64,000 nucleotides of DNA from Viscum album (GCA_963277665.1 OY728122.1:1546732868-1546796867), one strand, 5' to 3'; shown: positions 13,316 through 26,461, numbered from the stretch's first letter. Made by a program: numbers and translations. Notes: generated by a model not told the origin, from the sequence alone.

Positions 13316-15174
13316 CACTACTACAAATACGCCCTTTATCAGCGCTAAAAAGGGACTTTAACAGCGCTAGGAAAAGCACTGTTAAAGCCGGTGAAGATAA
13401 GTGGGGTGGGGGTAACCTTTATTAGCGCTCAAAAAAAGCACTGATAAATACCCCTTTTATCAGTGCTAAAAAAGCGCTGATAAAAGGGGTCTTTTATCAG
13501 CGCTAAAAAAAGTGCAGATAAAAGTACCCATTTATCAGTGATTTTTTTAGCGCTGATAAAGGGGTCCTATATCAACGCTTCCTTTATCAGCGCTTTAGTT
13601 TTAGCATTGATAAAGGACCCGTTTATCAGCGATTTTAAAAAAGAACTCATAAAAGTTAAAAAAATATTAAAAAAAATTACAAAAATTACAAAAAATTAAA
13701 AAAATCAAGCCAATCGTGGGGGGATTTTATAGTGATTGATCCCCCTTTTAACAGAGCTTTTTAGCCCCTCCATCACCCACACGCACCCCGTCCATCCTTT
13801 ATCAGCGCTATCCCCCAACATCCACCCCCATGCGCGCGCCTCTGCCTCTAGCAGGTTTTGAGCTCGAGACCTCCCTCCTGCGCGCCTAAGCCCTTACCAC
13901 TACTCTATTTTGATTTGTTTTCTATTTAATGATATATATATATATATATATTTATTCATATAGTAATATATATTTATATTAATATATATATATAGTTATA
14001 TTAATATATATAGTTATATTAATATATATATAGTGATATTAATACATATATATAGTTATATTAATATATATCTCTATTTATATATATATAGTTATATTTA
14101 TTCGTATAGTAATATATATTTATGTTAATATACATATATATATAGTTATATGAATATATATATTTATAGTGATATTAATATATATAGAGTAATATTAATA
14201 TATATGTAGTTATATTAATATATATATATATCTAGATTAATATATATATATATAGTTATATTAATATATAGTAGTTATATAAATATTCATATATTTTAAT
14301 TTTAAATAAAATGGATATTTGTTATTATTTAGATAAAGCTAATATATTTTATATGTAAATATGTTTAATTATTTATTTAAAAAAATTTAATTTTTAGGTG
14401 TGAATATATAAAAAATATGTACATATAGTTATATATTTGATTATAAATAGCAGTGCATTATAAAAAATGATAAAATATAAAAAACATAATATCAATATGA
14501 ATGTAATACCTTGGAATAAATTTAATCCCCACCAAAAAAGCCAATAATACCCCCTCAAACAAGGCTGAAAACGCACAAAATGTAAAAAATTATGGGTACC
14601 CCGACTAAAAACCCTGTTTTGGAGGCCTTCTGGGCCTCTTTTGTCCTCGAAAATCACTTGACCAGGGTAGAGACATAGATCTCATCGTAGGCTTCGATTT
14701 GATATGTGGTAGAGCTCAAACGGACTCCCGGATCAAAAGTTATGGTCGTTTGAAGTTTGAGTTGCGTTTTCAACTTATTTTGGATATTTTTTTAATTTTT
14801 TTAATTTTTTTAGTCTTCAAATTGTTATTAAATGTCTACTACTCCATAATAATTAGAAAATTATTAATTAGAAATACTTTTTTAATTTTTTAAGATGCCA
14901 TTTTAACTAAATATCTTATATATTAAGTATATTAAGTGTTAATGTACATTTATACTTATCTAAAATATATTTAACAAATATATATTATATTTATATCAAT
15001 ATAACTATATTTTTATTTTTTATTTATTTTATATTTTTTTTTAATTTTAATTTTTTTTAATTCGACCCTTTATCAGCGCTACTAAACAAGAGCTGATAAA
15101 GGGGCTCCCTTTATCAGCGCTAAAAAAAGCACTGAAAAAGGGGGGCGCTGGGAAAAACATTTTTTGTGGTAGTG
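13316..15174. mobile_element. Non-autonomous CACTA transposon inside element A LTR
   Basis: 1,859 bp. It begins CACTACTACAAA and ends TTTGTGGTAGTG, an imperfect terminal inverted repeat with the CACTA signature. It is flanked by the 3-bp duplication ATT (13313-13315 and 15175-15177), the length expected for this superfamily. The uninterrupted 5' LTR near 6668-6680 (TCATTGCAAAACC) shows the site before insertion. Both ends are loaded with subterminal repeats of TTTATCAGCGCT in both orientations. There is no transposase motif, so it needed an enzyme from elsewhere. The interior holds an AT minisatellite. Confidence 0.93.
13930..14300. repeat. AT-rich minisatellite within the CACTA element
   Basis: Repeated TATATATAGTTATATTAATA-type units of roughly 20 bp with (TA)n runs. 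It lies in the interior of the transposon, away from the subterminal repeats. Confidence 0.85.
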
Positions 15175-15774
15175 ATTGTAAAACCATTATTTTAATTGAT
15201 TATTAAATCACTTGAAAATGTATAGCATGTTTTGTTAAGATATTCTTTTGAAATGACAAACCTATTTATTTTAATATGGAAAGCCTTTATTTGGATAATC
15301 TATATTTGGCATCTGTTACAGAATCTTTGGTGGTATCATACTGGGCTTAGGCTCACACCCTACTTTTTCCGTTGGGTGTTTGTAGATTTTCTTCTTCCAT
15401 GATCAGGCAATGGGAAGGGACCTCATAGAGGTGGATCTAGTTGTCAATATCTAGACATAGTGAGTTGTGTCCTTAGGGACCTTGGGGCTGTTTGTTACCC
15501 TTTTCTTTTTGTACTTGGGTTATAGTACTTTGGGCTTTTTATGCCTCTTTGTATTTTGGTAAATTACTCCCATTAGAGTTTCCTTTTCGTTATGCATACT
15601 GTATTGTTTCTCTTGCTTCTGAATTCTTGTGGAAAAAATTGTTCCCACTTGTATGTTGTATGATGCCAGGTGCTAGTCACCGACCTGTGGGGATCAGGAA
15701 TGCCATTCGGGTTATGCCAGGACTGTCTCGGTTTTCAGGTTACTAGGGTACCCGGGCTGGTTCATGACAACTAG

Positions 15775-16615
15775 ATAAAAAGGTGAATCAATAAAAGATA
15801 GTTTTAGTCAAATGAATGATCCTACTTTTTATAATTGGACAATATTTAAGGTACATGTAGTCGTGGGGATTAACCATAACTATATGAACATAGAATAATA
15901 TGGAAAATGCACCAATCACAAAATCTGAGGAAAAATTATTTACTTAACACACTAATAGAAACTCAAAGACAATGCATACCCCTATTATGGTTTGGACTAT
16001 TTATTCTCTAGGAAATGACCCACAAAATATCAAATGTCATACACAAGGGTTATTAAATTTTACCACCAGACCCATAAACCAATCCATGTATGGGTCACCA
16101 ATCATGAAACTAATCTCACCCCTTCTCAATGTCACGTAGGATATTGCATTCTCGAAACCCAACTGTAGGTTACATAAATGCACATACATCAGTATCACAT
16201 ACCTTATATTCAACCTAAAAGGGAAATAACTACCACGAAACACCACGACCGTAATGGTAAAAGACCAATAAGGTCTATAAGGGACAAAACACTCTACTGT
16301 ATAAGGGACATCAAATCTATGATGTATTCCCAATCCAATTCTCTCTCTTTTCCCCCATCTACCCTCACTAGGTAAAATAATATATATATAAGGTCCATTC
16401 CAGCCTCACAATTTCTATCACAACTAATTTAAAAAATCCAACACAATTATTTAATTTTGTGATCATAGGCATTATCCCCAATATTCATCACAAATCATTT
16501 TGGGGATTCATATAATGGGTTCTCATAGTATCTATAGGTTCCTATACAAATAGTAATATCAAATATACATTTCTCCATGAATCATTAATAATAATAATTT
16601 TAATTATTTCATTGG
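15775..16615. other. Spacer between element A and the nested cluster
   Basis: AT-rich, with no gene motif I can defend. A minus-strand open stretch of about 98 codons (16037-16333) has no recognised domain. The sequence continues what lies left of element A. Confidence 0.5.
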
Positions 16616-16620
16616 GTTAA

Positions 16621-18811
16621 TGTACATTCCCATCTTTTTTAGGTATGTCTCTCTTAGAGTTTTTCATTAACTTTTCATTTTTCTATATATCCATCATAGA
16701 TATCTATCATTTGAATGAACCAAATATTTCATTTCTAGGAAATATGTTAAAATCATGAGAGAAAACACATTGGGAGAATTTTTTAGGGGAGTGAATTAAT
16801 ATTTATAGATTCATTTGTTTTTTAATTCATGGAGTCCATGTATAAATGTGTTAAGTGTTTCACGGGTTCTTAGTTTGTTGAGAATATTTAAAAAGGTGTT
16901 GTGGTGTTTAAATGAAAATGTGATGAATAAAATATGTAGGATATTTAAACACCACTTAAATTGATTACATGTCATTTATTGTCTGAATTTTCTATTTAAT
17001 AATTGCAAAGAGCTTTGATTTTTGTGGTATCCCATTTAAAAATATTAACATGATTTTTAACTTTGTGTAATGACATATAATTCTCTAACCAACTATTTTA
17101 ATGTATGTTGTGCAACATATTTTTCAATCTAACTCACTCTAGCATTCTCCTCTCAACCATAGGGTGGCTTCTAAAATACTTTAGAGTGACAAATATCATT
17201 CTAAACATCCTGGTTTTGTGATCAAACCCTGGTATGTTTTTTTGGTCATGCATTTCATTATGTTCTTTGTTTCTCAAACCATTGATGTCAAATCCGTTGA
17301 CTGTATGATATTTTCATTTCGATAATGATCAGTTTTGATCTAAGATGATCTTAGCGATCATTTTCACCATCTTCCTTGAGGGAGTTTTCCAATTAAAGAA
17401 TAATTGGAATGGTATTTAAATAAATTAAGACTGAATAATATCCCTATGCTTTGGTAATTGTCAAATTATGAAATATTGTGATTTCACCTATGTAATGTTG
17501 ACCCAAACCAATTATGCAATGAATTGGACAATACCATGGAGTCCTTTTTTCAATTATCTTATGACCTACCTTATGGATACACATTGGGTGAGTGGATTTT
17601 GAATATAATTTAATAGACTAATGGTTTAAAGTGTGTTTATCATGACATTTTATGTACATGTATTTCATAATATATTAACCCTATGTTGTGTATTATTTCT
17701 TATATTTATAAATATTAGTAAATTTGGATTTAATTTAATGTTTAATAAGAATGATAAATGTTAATTCTAATTATTTATGATTTGTATTTGTCATGTGATA
17801 TTATGATATTCTAGCTTTATAAAATTACATGTCTTCCTTATGGAACTTATTATATATTTCGATCATCCATTGGAAATACACTCATATGTGATGTATTGAT
17901 AATATTCAGGGGGTCAGCATATTCCCATTTTTTATTTTTTAAATAGCGTGGGTTATACTAAGTCACTTTCCATAATGATTATACATATTTGAACTAGATT
18001 TTTTAATGCATATAGGGCGATGAACATCATTGATAGGACTATACCATGTTTATATAGTTGTTTTGGCATGATTCTAATATATACTGAGAGTTATTCATGT
18101 ATGTATCTAAAGAAGGTTATTTTTTTATTGAAATATAGTTGTAGTAGCCATTGTTGTAAGACATGATCAGTGAAAGTCTAGAATATTTCCAAAGAATGTT
18201 TTTGTTGTATTTTATTAATTGTAGAATTAATTAGCACACCTATTTTCCCTTATTTCATAAATTTCTAATTTGACTCATAATTTTGAACATGGTGGTGTTG
18301 ACCTATAGAGTTATACTCTAAACCTATCCATGCCACCATTTTTTACTGAAGATGATTTTGTCAATAGAGGATTGGAAAATTGAAAAAGACCATCTTTTTT
18401 ATTTATTACTTGTTGTATGGGATAGAGTTTGGAGGTCGGGATGATATGGAGATCTGTACCTAGGAAATTTTACTTGTAGTTTGATACTATAAGTTTTTTT
18501 CTTGTATTTTTTCAATAATTACATTTTGTTAAATTCCAACCTGTCCTTGAATTAATCATTTATAATCTTTTTGGATTATTTAATTGGATTTTATAATTGT
18601 GATATATTATATCTATAATTATATTTATTTTAATTTATATGTTTTATTTTTTAAACCTATGACACTTAAATCCTAGGTTATAGTCTCCCCATTACAAATT
18701 TCACACCACACTACATGTAAAATTCCTATGGTATATAGGTATGGGAAACTGAGGTCTCATAACCAACCCATTTTGGCCACATGGGATAGTACTTGATTGG
18801 GAGATGTTACA
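16621..18811 (+). repeat. L1 5' LTR
   Basis: About 2.2 kb from TGTACATTCC to ATGTTACA, ending two bases before the primer site. A diagnostic shared block is GTTAAGTGTTTCA...GAATATTTAAA (near 16850), which recurs near 57540 in the 3' LTR. Confidence 0.75.
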
Positions 18812-18813
18812 AA

Positions 18814-18825
18814 GTGGTATCATAG
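18814..18825 (+). promoter_or_regulatory. Mutated primer-binding site, L1
   Basis: TGGTATCATAGG, one base different from the TGGTATCAGAGG of the other elements here. It follows the LTR end ATGTTACA. Confidence 0.8.
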
Positions 18826-20560
18826 GTTTCAGGTTTCATTTCATCTTATTTAATATTTGTGAAAGGTATAAAAGTGACTAGATTGTTTCAGGACACGGTT
18901 ACGAGTTTGTGAATATATTTATCTTACACATGTATGAGGGAAAATCCAAATTACTAGGGATGGCATTGTTGTTGGTACATTGTTCTAGTTTAAAATGATG
19001 TTATTTTAGGTAGTATGATTCACATGTTTTGTAAGGTTATTTTTTATAATGTTTGTATTTCTAAAGATTTATACTCAGTGATTGGTTAGGTGGGATATGA
19101 GAATTAATGTTTTGTAAATGGAACATAGAGATATATTAACATGAATTTCTTATTATAAGGGAACATATATTTTTTTCATGTGAAATATAGATTCATATAG
19201 AAATGAGATATGAGATTTATGCATCACTAGGTAAATGAACTAAATTGGTGATACATGTTAAAACACATGTAATTCATATTTAGGGAGATTATGAGTCAGT
19301 GGTTATCTAAGGGAGTTACCTATTGAGGTTGAGCTTATTTCTATCTAGTTTTAAGGTGTGCGTTTTTCATTTTGGGGAAATGGATCCTCATCATATCAAG
19401 CATGATCGTTAGGTGAGTGGAAATAAAAATTCTCCTAACACATAAAAACATGATCTTCATGTAGTACCTTGAGTGTAATATTTATGTTAAGAATATTGAC
19501 ATATTTCTGAGTGACATGTGGTCTATGGAAACAAATATTATTCATATTGTTCTATTGATGTCTGGGATGAAAATTGAGTTTTAAATATATAGGACACCAA
19601 TGAATTCTGGGGAAGGAGGAAACCATATAGTAGAGTTCTGGATGAAGAAATTAGAGGAGATAATTAATCATCTTGACGCAGTATTGGATTGAAGGGTGAA
19701 TCTTGCTTTATATATTCTTCTTGGACGTTCTATGAATGGGTGGAATATTCTAGAGGAATATGGGAATCAGGATAAGATATCTTAAAAGGAATTCATGGTG
19801 ATTTTATTTATATATTTATATACCAAGATGTTTATGTAAGAATAATCCCCTGTTTTAAAGCATGTGACATAAGTTGTAATGTCAGTTTCGAACTATGTTG
19901 GGTTTTTCACTATCCTACAATTCTTTGAACCATCTGTGGTAAATGATGGGATCTCTAGGGTGAGATGTTTTTAGGTTGGTCTTTGTTATTATATTATATT
20001 AAAGAAAAAGGTTTTTAGTTTGAGAATAATTATGGACATGATGAAAAAGACAGTCATCATGGAAGGGAATATGAGAGAGGCCTTAAGAAATGGCCTTGTT
20101 GTTTCAGTAGCATGATCTAGTAGCTCTTATTGAAGAGAAAATAAGTGATGATATTATAGTTTCTTCTAATTTATTACAAGGAAGAGAAGACATGGAAGTG
20201 AAAATATATCTCAAGACCATGTTACATTCCATTACTATAAATATAAAAATTTTAGACACAAGTGTCAGTAGGGTCAATACCCTACAGTCGGGTGTCATAT
20301 ATGTTCATTAATGGGTCCTCCTTATATTTTTTTGTGAAAATCTAGGACTAGACTAGTGGAAGGTGATATATATAGAAACCTGATTTGTGAAGTGACTCAG
20401 CTACAACATTGATGGATGGAAGATATAGGTCCACTTAATATTCAAGATTTGAAAGGGTATGTTGTACCCCAATTCCTGAGAAAAATTTCTAGGTAAGGGA
20501 AATATTCTAGGGTAGCCAGATTAGGGCCCATGGTAGAGGGACTAGTCAGCTAGTCATTGT
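18826..20560 (+). pseudogene. L1 leader and gag remnant
   Basis: Leader followed from about 19590 by a scarcely readable gag. Traces include a capsid-like segment near 19650-20030 and, near 20228-20300, a zinc-knuckle vestige (YKYKNFRHKCQ followed by TVGCHIC in shifted form). The frame is broken throughout. The assignment rests mainly on position between primer site and protease. Confidence 0.5.
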
Positions 20561-21951
20561 GTAGACTACTTCAAATATCATGGATGTAGGTCTATCTACA
20601 TGAAGAGGTATGATTCTTGTATCAACTACCATATCATGGGAAATTATTGATACATGTGGATACAATTCATATAAATATTCCCCTTTTGAAAATGGTTTGG
20701 GCTTGGATGTGGAAATAATTAACAGTTCCTTTACCATCAACACACCATTTGAGTGTGTTTAAGGAATATAAAATGTTTCAAGGAATGTTCTCATGATATT
20801 GGTGATTAACATTTCGTTTTTGTAAATGTTCATGTTGGAAATGAAATTCACTGACTTGATTATTAGTATGGATTTTGTAGTTCAATAACAGGATCATATC
20901 AATAGTTACATGAGGAGAGTTAACGTAATATGTATTAAAGGATGCATTTATTTTCACCATGGTGAGTGAGATCTTCTTGTTGGTTGTGAAGGACCAATTC
21001 AGTGCATATTGTATAATATCTTGGCTCTGATAGCTGGTCTTATACTAGATGATAGTGGAATGTAGAAGGATAAATTTCCTCCAATGGTTGAATATTTATA
21101 GGATTCATTTATTGATTATTTCAACATCTTATAATCTAAGTGAGAGATTGAGTTCATGATCGAGTCGGTGTAGGGATTAAAGCCAGTTTTTATCCCACCT
21201 TAGAAAATAGAACTGTAAGAGCATTGGGATTTGAAACGTCACATAGAATATCTAGAATTTAAAATCATTATATGTACTGGTATATATCCTTTGATTTTTA
21301 TAGTTATCTTCTAAAATATTGTTTATCAATATTTTACTTCTATGTTGATTTTCAGTGGTTGAGCCAGATAATAGTTTGGAAATTTCCTAATTTCTAACAT
21401 TGATGATATTTTCTATATGTTTCTAGGTATTAATATATTCTCTATGATTTATATGATATCAGGTTACCATCAATTATGGGTTAGACCATTATACATTCCT
21501 ATTTATTATTTTTGGATATTTTACCACTTGTAATAGTTTTAGTGATGTCATTTGTGTTGAAAAACACATCAACATTATTAAAGACCTTGATGAATAGGAT
21601 CAATCATTTTTTTATAGACTAGTTTGGTCAGGATTTTGTTGTATATATCTAGTATAATCCCAGTCAGCAGAAGATCTCGAAAAACATCATCAAATATTTT
21701 GTGTACTTTGAGAGAGCATCATCATTACACCAATCTAACAAAATGAAGTTTATAGATTAGTAATGTTCACTTCTTGGGTCTAGTCATTTAGAGGTAGGAG
21801 TTTCAGTGGACCTATAGAAATTGACAGATATGATATCTTGGGAATAGGCCAATAAAAGCATTAATTTTGTGATAATTTTGGGGATATTATGTTTTGATTG
21901 GAATTTTATCTAAGATTCCTCCAAATTGGAATCACTGATGTCTAGGATGAC
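20561..21951 (+). pseudogene. L1 protease and reverse transcriptase remnant
   Basis: A protease vestige reads IIDTCGYNSY near 20645-20675 (family FDSGASHSF). The RT vestige is recognisable near 21430-21470, where the DNA still resembles the segment coding DLxSGYHQ. The reading frame is destroyed. L2 interrupts the gene at 21951/54449, and the following RNase H sits right of L2 in the same orientation. Confidence 0.6.
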
Positions 21952-22624
21952 TGTAACCTCTCGGTTATGGATACCACCCAGAGGAACCCCGTACTCGGTT
22001 GGTCACATGGCCTCAAGCGTATTTCCCCTCATGTAAGAGGCTACTGACTAGCAGTGAGGGCCATGGGTGTGATAGTGTAGAAACTATGCCCTCTTTGGCA
22101 GAGTAAGACGACCGAAGAGAAAAAAATAACAATTGCGGAAACAGTAATAATATCATACCACTATAAACAATAGAAGAATGAAAATAATAAGCAGCTAGAG
22201 AACATATATAATGATGCATGATACATATATCTTGGAAATAATCCAAACATGTGTCAATTCAGAAATACAAAACTAAACAAAAGTACAAGAAAAAAAGTAA
22301 ACAGATCCTCAGCATCGCAAGACTCAGTATGGTCCCATGCTCTCCAGATCCAAATTAGTCAAGAACCACAAGTTGAAGGGATATTTCCTTTATCTATACC
22401 TGCAAAAAAATAATCTATTTGGGCCCAAAAGCATGACCCAAATTGGGTGTGACACTAAATCCTAGTAGGTAACCACCACGAGATCTGTGCCTAATATTCA
22501 GTGAATATATAGGGAAATTAATAAGAAAAAGTAACAGTGAACAAGGAAGTATTTAACAGTAAAAATTCCTAAAATTTGAAAGCATTCAAATACCACACAT
22601 CACGAATGAAGATAATCACAAACT

Positions 22625-23040
22625 GGTAACCCTCTTGGATGTAATCACAGCCTATCCCCTCTGGTCCTACCTAGCCTACACAACCAACCCTCAGGGAAGT
22701 ACCCACAGTCTAACTCATCTGGTTCAGATTTTGTAAAGGCTTTCTAAGGAAGCACTCAATGTCAATTCCCCTTATATCCAAGTATGACTAATGACTCTCT
22801 GAGAAATCCTTCACCATTAATTACCCCTATAGTCCTTTAACGGATACTACATGCACTATAAAGAAACACTCAACTTCAATTCCTCATGTGGAATCGTAAT
22901 GTAACTGTAGACACTCAGGGGGAGTACTCAACTTCAATACCCCAATGGTCTCAGAGCATGATAAAATAATAATGGACACTCTGGGGAAGCCCTTACATCT
23001 ATTCTCCAAATGGTCCACTACACCAGGTTCTCATGGCCCT
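22625..23040. repeat. About 58-bp tandem repeat array in L2 3' LTR
   Basis: Seven degenerate units, each a variation on ACTCTGGGGAAGCACTCAA followed by GTCAATTCCCCTATGGTCC, starting near 22625, 22686, 22740, 22796, 22856, 22911 and 22976. A matching array lies in the other LTR. Confidence 0.8.
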
Positions 23041-23699
23041 ATGTAAGTCAAACATGCATAGCAATGCAATGCGGCCAATGTAAACCTCAAGAACTACTTG
23101 GCTAATCTGTCTACAACATAAAAACATGTCAGATAAACAAAATCACTTCATCCTAACAATACTAGGCATGGAATGTAATAGCAACTTATAGAAAAACTAA
23201 AAAAAATGGGAAAAACATGAAAACATGGGAAAAACCTCGAGAGAATTTTAATTCACCCTATTCATATTAAATTTACCTATACTCAAGCATACAAGAATAT
23301 CAGGCAATTAAAAGGGCTCAAACAGTAAACACCCAATACCTCGTTCTAGGGTATTGGAAAATTTTGCATATATAACACAACTAAATTTGATAGAAAGGAA
23401 AAAAATCACCTACCTCGGTTTTTTAGGATCGTTATACGTGAACCTCAAGCCTTGAATCACCCAATAACACAATAGATCTAAAAAAATGCTAAAAACACTC
23501 AACCGAAGATAACTTGAGAAAGAAGATGAATTAGGAAATGAAGCTCTAGAAGAAGGAAGAGCTTACTGAGGCGATACCATAGAAATCGATGGTGGCCGAA
23601 TAAGAGAATAGATGCTCGATCGGGGGCTCAAAGGATGATCAAGACCGTAAGGTTTCTCTCGGATGAACTAGGTCGAGATGTAGTTCGTTCTATATGTCA

Positions 23700-23935
23700 G
23701 ATGTGACACCGGTACATTTAATGAAAAAAATAATGTACACTGAGTGTACTTTATAAGTACATAGCATGTACATGCCTTCACCGACCCCCATATTAGGCGG
23801 TCTCCAAGTCACCCCACACGGCCATGTGCAAGGCCTTTACACGGGCAGCACATGGCTACCTGTAGTAATCGAGTCCATGATGTGTACTCATAAAGTACAC
23901 GATGTGTACTTTATAAATATCTAGAAACTCCAATT
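23700..23935. repeat. Palindromic GTACAC/GTGTAC array in L2 3' LTR
   Basis: Repeated near-palindromes such as GTACACGATGTGTAC, TGTACACTGAGTGTAC, and CACACGGCCATGTG-like blocks. In element sense this is about 60-295 bp inside the LTR start. Confidence 0.82.
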
Positions 23936-23998
23936 TTTCTCAATAAACACCAGAAAAAGAAAAACATACCAGAAAAGAAAATCAGGGTTCTTACGAAC

Positions 23999-24014
23999 AT
24001 TCCACCTTAAATAA
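23999..24014 (-). promoter_or_regulatory. Polypurine tract region, L2
   Basis: On the minus strand the sequence reads GGATGAATTTATTTAAGG and then TGGAATGTT just before the LTR. This is the usual end of plant Tekay-like elements, where a purine tract primes plus-strand synthesis. Confidence 0.75.
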
Positions 24015-24081
24015 ATTCATCCTCGAATTTCCCTAGCAAGGAAGCGTAGAAGAAGAATCCTCAAACAGCTCCGACCACTTT
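24015..24081 (-). pseudogene. L2 pol extreme 3' end, left of L3
   Basis: The last bases of the L2 integrase/chromodomain reading frame and its short 3' leader, cut from the rest of pol by L3. The continuation lies right of L3 at 46445. Bases 24077-24081 (ACTTT) are one copy of the L3 target duplication; the other is ACTAT at 46440-46444. Confidence 0.75.
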
Positions 24082-24164
24082 TGTAACACCCTGAGATTTT
24101 ATGAGATATATTATTTTTAATTTAATTGATGTCTTCTATTATAGACTACACCAAGATTAGCTTT

Positions 24165-24425
24165 TACTATACACAACACCGTATTAGCCTGCAGTATACA
24201 CAACACTATTCTTGGCTCGTGTTACACACAATTTCAAGTTCGTTTTGTGGAAATTATTCTTCGCAACATTAAATATAGATTTTTTTAATGTATAAATGAA
24301 ATAAGTTTTGATTATGTTATACGCAACACCAAACAGAGATTTCACTACACACATCCCTGACTTGGCTTGCATTACACGCAATCAAGACATTCCTCGACAG
24401 CGTGTGTAGTACGCAATACCGAGTT
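24165..24425. repeat. TACRCAA motif array at start of L3 LTR
   Basis: At least eight copies of TACACAACACC or TACGCAATACC-like words (near 24172, 24194, 24222, 24255, 24319, 24346, 24370 and 24405), spaced 20-65 bp. The array recurs at 31372-31640 in the 3' LTR and in reverse at 44170-44460 in L4. Confidence 0.75.
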
Positions 24426-25884
24426 TCACTAAACGATATATTATTATAATATTATTATGAACTAGCTGTTATGAATAGTAATACCCAATTTTTGAAATTT
24501 TATAAATTTTATCTTTCAAAATGGACTTCATTATTGGATTTAGAATATCGAAATTATCCTAGGGTTCATTTTTGGTATTTTTCTGAAAACTTTCAATTTT
24601 TGATGAATAGTGAAAACACTCTGTTAGTATTTAAAAATTGACTTTTTATTTAAATTTATTTTAGGTCAAAATTTATACATAATACCTATATATGTTAAAT
24701 TTAATTCATTGGAGTCATTTTATAATAATTTTAGATACATAAAAAATTTATTTAACTTTTCACCGTCTTTTACCCACCTCCTAGGAGAATTTGAAAATTT
24801 ACCTAAAACATAATTTTACCGCTTCTGTGAGTGGAATTTCGGAAATCTGAGAGACACGGTTAATATCAAGGAGTAAAATATAGTTCAATAAGGTAAAAAT
24901 AATTTTTGGTGAATAGTGACTTTTTAATTTTATTTTCCACTATTAAAAGTAAATAGGGTAATTAAGGGTAAAAATGATATTATTATTACCCTAACACATG
25001 TCCTAATTCTATTGGATAAGTGTAATTCGGCCAAAAACAACCTTAGGAATAAAATATTACCCTTTAGGTCCACTTGGATTAGATTAGGACACTTATTATT
25101 ATTTTATTTAAAAAAGAGTAAAAATAGTTAAAATCAACGTTTAATAACTAAAATATTTTTAATATGGGGTTATACGTAAGATAAATTCGACTATAAATAT
25201 TAATTAGAAAGATAAAAATATTTCCTACATAGTGGTATTTTATTTATAATTTTTAGACATTAAATAATTTAATTTATTTTTGACACAATGGTGATGCAGT
25301 AATTACCTTATTAATGAAATATTAACATAATTGATGTTATAAACACCCAAATAAATGTAATTTTAAACTTTTTTTGAATTCCAATAATTTTTGTGGTTAA
25401 TATGACAAGTTAGTATTGAATCAATTAACTTCATTCGAACTAATAATGTTGTTATAATTTTTACAAAAATCAATTACCAAATAGTGTTCGAATTGACATA
25501 AAATAGTTTTAAAAAAATATTATATTATTAATTTTTATTTTATTCCAAAAAATATAAGGTTCGGAAAAATGACTTAGATAAGGTTATATATATTAATAAT
25601 GAAGAACATAGGGTTCGTTTGGATTGTTATAGTAAGTTTATAAACCATATAGTGTAAGAAAACAAGAAGACACGGTAAAAGTAAAATTATTCAACTTATA
25701 GTTAAATCTAAATGATAAGGTTAAAATAGTTACCTAAACTTGTATTAATTCTATTAGTTGAGAGTATTTCTAACCATCCCCACTTTAGCTTTAAAATAAA
25801 TCAATTTGGAGATATTATAAACCGAATATGACTTTATTATAAAATAATATTTTATGTTTTTTCAAAGGTGCCCCTCTACTCCCT

Positions 25885-25892
25885 TATAAAAA
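25885..25892 (+). promoter_or_regulatory. TATA box of L3 LTR
   Basis: TATAAAAA within CCCTTATAAAAAGGGCACC, followed about 25-30 bp on by a pyrimidine-rich CTCTTCTCTTCACACC that would suit a transcription start. Reverse-strand L4 copies keep it (TTTTATAAGGGAGG near 35970 and 42070). Transcription from here would include the hairpin units. Confidence 0.75.
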
Positions 25893-26227
25893 GGGCACCC
25901 CTTCCCTCTTCTCTTCACACCCTTTTGAGCCTTGAAACTTGTCCAATCCCTTCCAATTCCTCTTATAAACCTATATACTTATATCATAGTGGTTCTGTTC
26001 TTATCAAAATACCAACTCTAGTTCCTTAAGAAGAATTTTACAAGAGGTGCATCGAGGAAGAGGTAATCTCTTCTACCGACTTTTTCAAGTTTCTTTCTTC
26101 TTATAATTCCTCTTCTTTAGTTGTTTAATTATAAAGTAATAACATCAGTATCAATTATATACTTATATTTTAATATAAATATGAAACAACCCTATTTCAC
26201 CTTCTATCCATCCTATGAAAAATGAAA

Positions 26228-26275
26228 TCACCGCGCGTGCGTACGTACGGAATATCGTCTCCACGTCCTGGTGTA
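26228..26275 (+). repeat. Hairpin unit 1, L3 5' LTR
   Basis: Outer arms CACCGCGCGT and ACGTCCTGGTG flank the shared core GCGTACGTACGG and CGTCTCC. Pairing is partly eroded in this copy. The best copy is in L4 (35585-35629), with CACCACG(A)CGT against ACGCGTGGTG. Confidence 0.7.
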
Positions 26276-26414
26276 ATCAGTTTTTCGACCACCACCTTTC
26301 TTGGATGGGTATAATGATGTAAATAATAACTATATATGATTATTATAACATCATACTTATTTTATGATATTATATCATCCACTTCGATTCCATTCAATAA
26401 ATATGGGAACGATA

Positions 26415-26461
26415 TCATCGCTCGTGCATACGTACGGATTACCGTCTCCACGACGCGATGA
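26415..26461 (+). repeat. Hairpin unit 2, L3 5' LTR
   Basis: Arms TCATCGCTCGTG (26415-26426) and CACGACGCGATGA (26449-26461) pair over 12 bp with one bulged base. Inside lies TACGTACGG-ATTA-CCGTCTCC, itself able to form a 4-bp ACGG/CCGT stem. Confidence 0.82.

Larger units (their letters stand above)
5039..15769 (+). mobile_element. Element A: Ty3/gypsy chromovirus (Tekay/Del-like)
   Basis: A structurally complete but inactive LTR retrotransposon. Both LTRs begin TGTAACATCA and end TGACA. The flanking 5-bp target duplication ACTAG is perfect (5034-5038 and 15770-15774). A primer-binding site for initiator Met tRNA follows the 5' LTR and a purine-rich tract precedes the 3' LTR. Between them lie a gag remnant and pol in the order protease, RT, RNase H, integrase, chromodomain, all on the plus strand. 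The chromodomain and domain order place it among plant chromoviruses. Without the nested CACTA element it is about 8.9 kb. Stops, frameshifts and an altered RT active site show that it is dead. Confidence 0.95.
11661..15769 (+). repeat. Element A 3' LTR, split by a CACTA transposon
   Basis: Starts TGTAACATCA, ends CATGACA and is followed by the ACTAG duplication. After removing 13316-15174 and one 3-bp duplication, its length is about 2,247 bp, against 2,228 bp for the 5' LTR. Many substitutions and small indels separate the two LTRs, so the insertion is old. Confidence 0.93.
21952..23995 (-). repeat. L2 3' LTR (left copy)
   Basis: 2,044 bp, TGTAACCTCT to GGTTCTTACG on the plus strand. The partner at 52390-54448 ends TTACA, so the final base has mutated. 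Shared blocks include ATACCACCCAGAGG-type sequence at the outer end and the tandem and palindrome arrays listed separately. Confidence 0.93.

Noticed and set aside
13850..13910. tRNA-like B box (TTTTGAGCTCGAGACC) inside the CACTA element
   Set aside because: Only a partial reverse match to the B box, with no A box at the right distance. Probably old repeat-derived sequence.
16037..16333. 98-codon minus-strand open frame with a possible DWF..L motif
   Set aside because: I briefly considered a protease or transposase remnant, but no family motif could be aligned.
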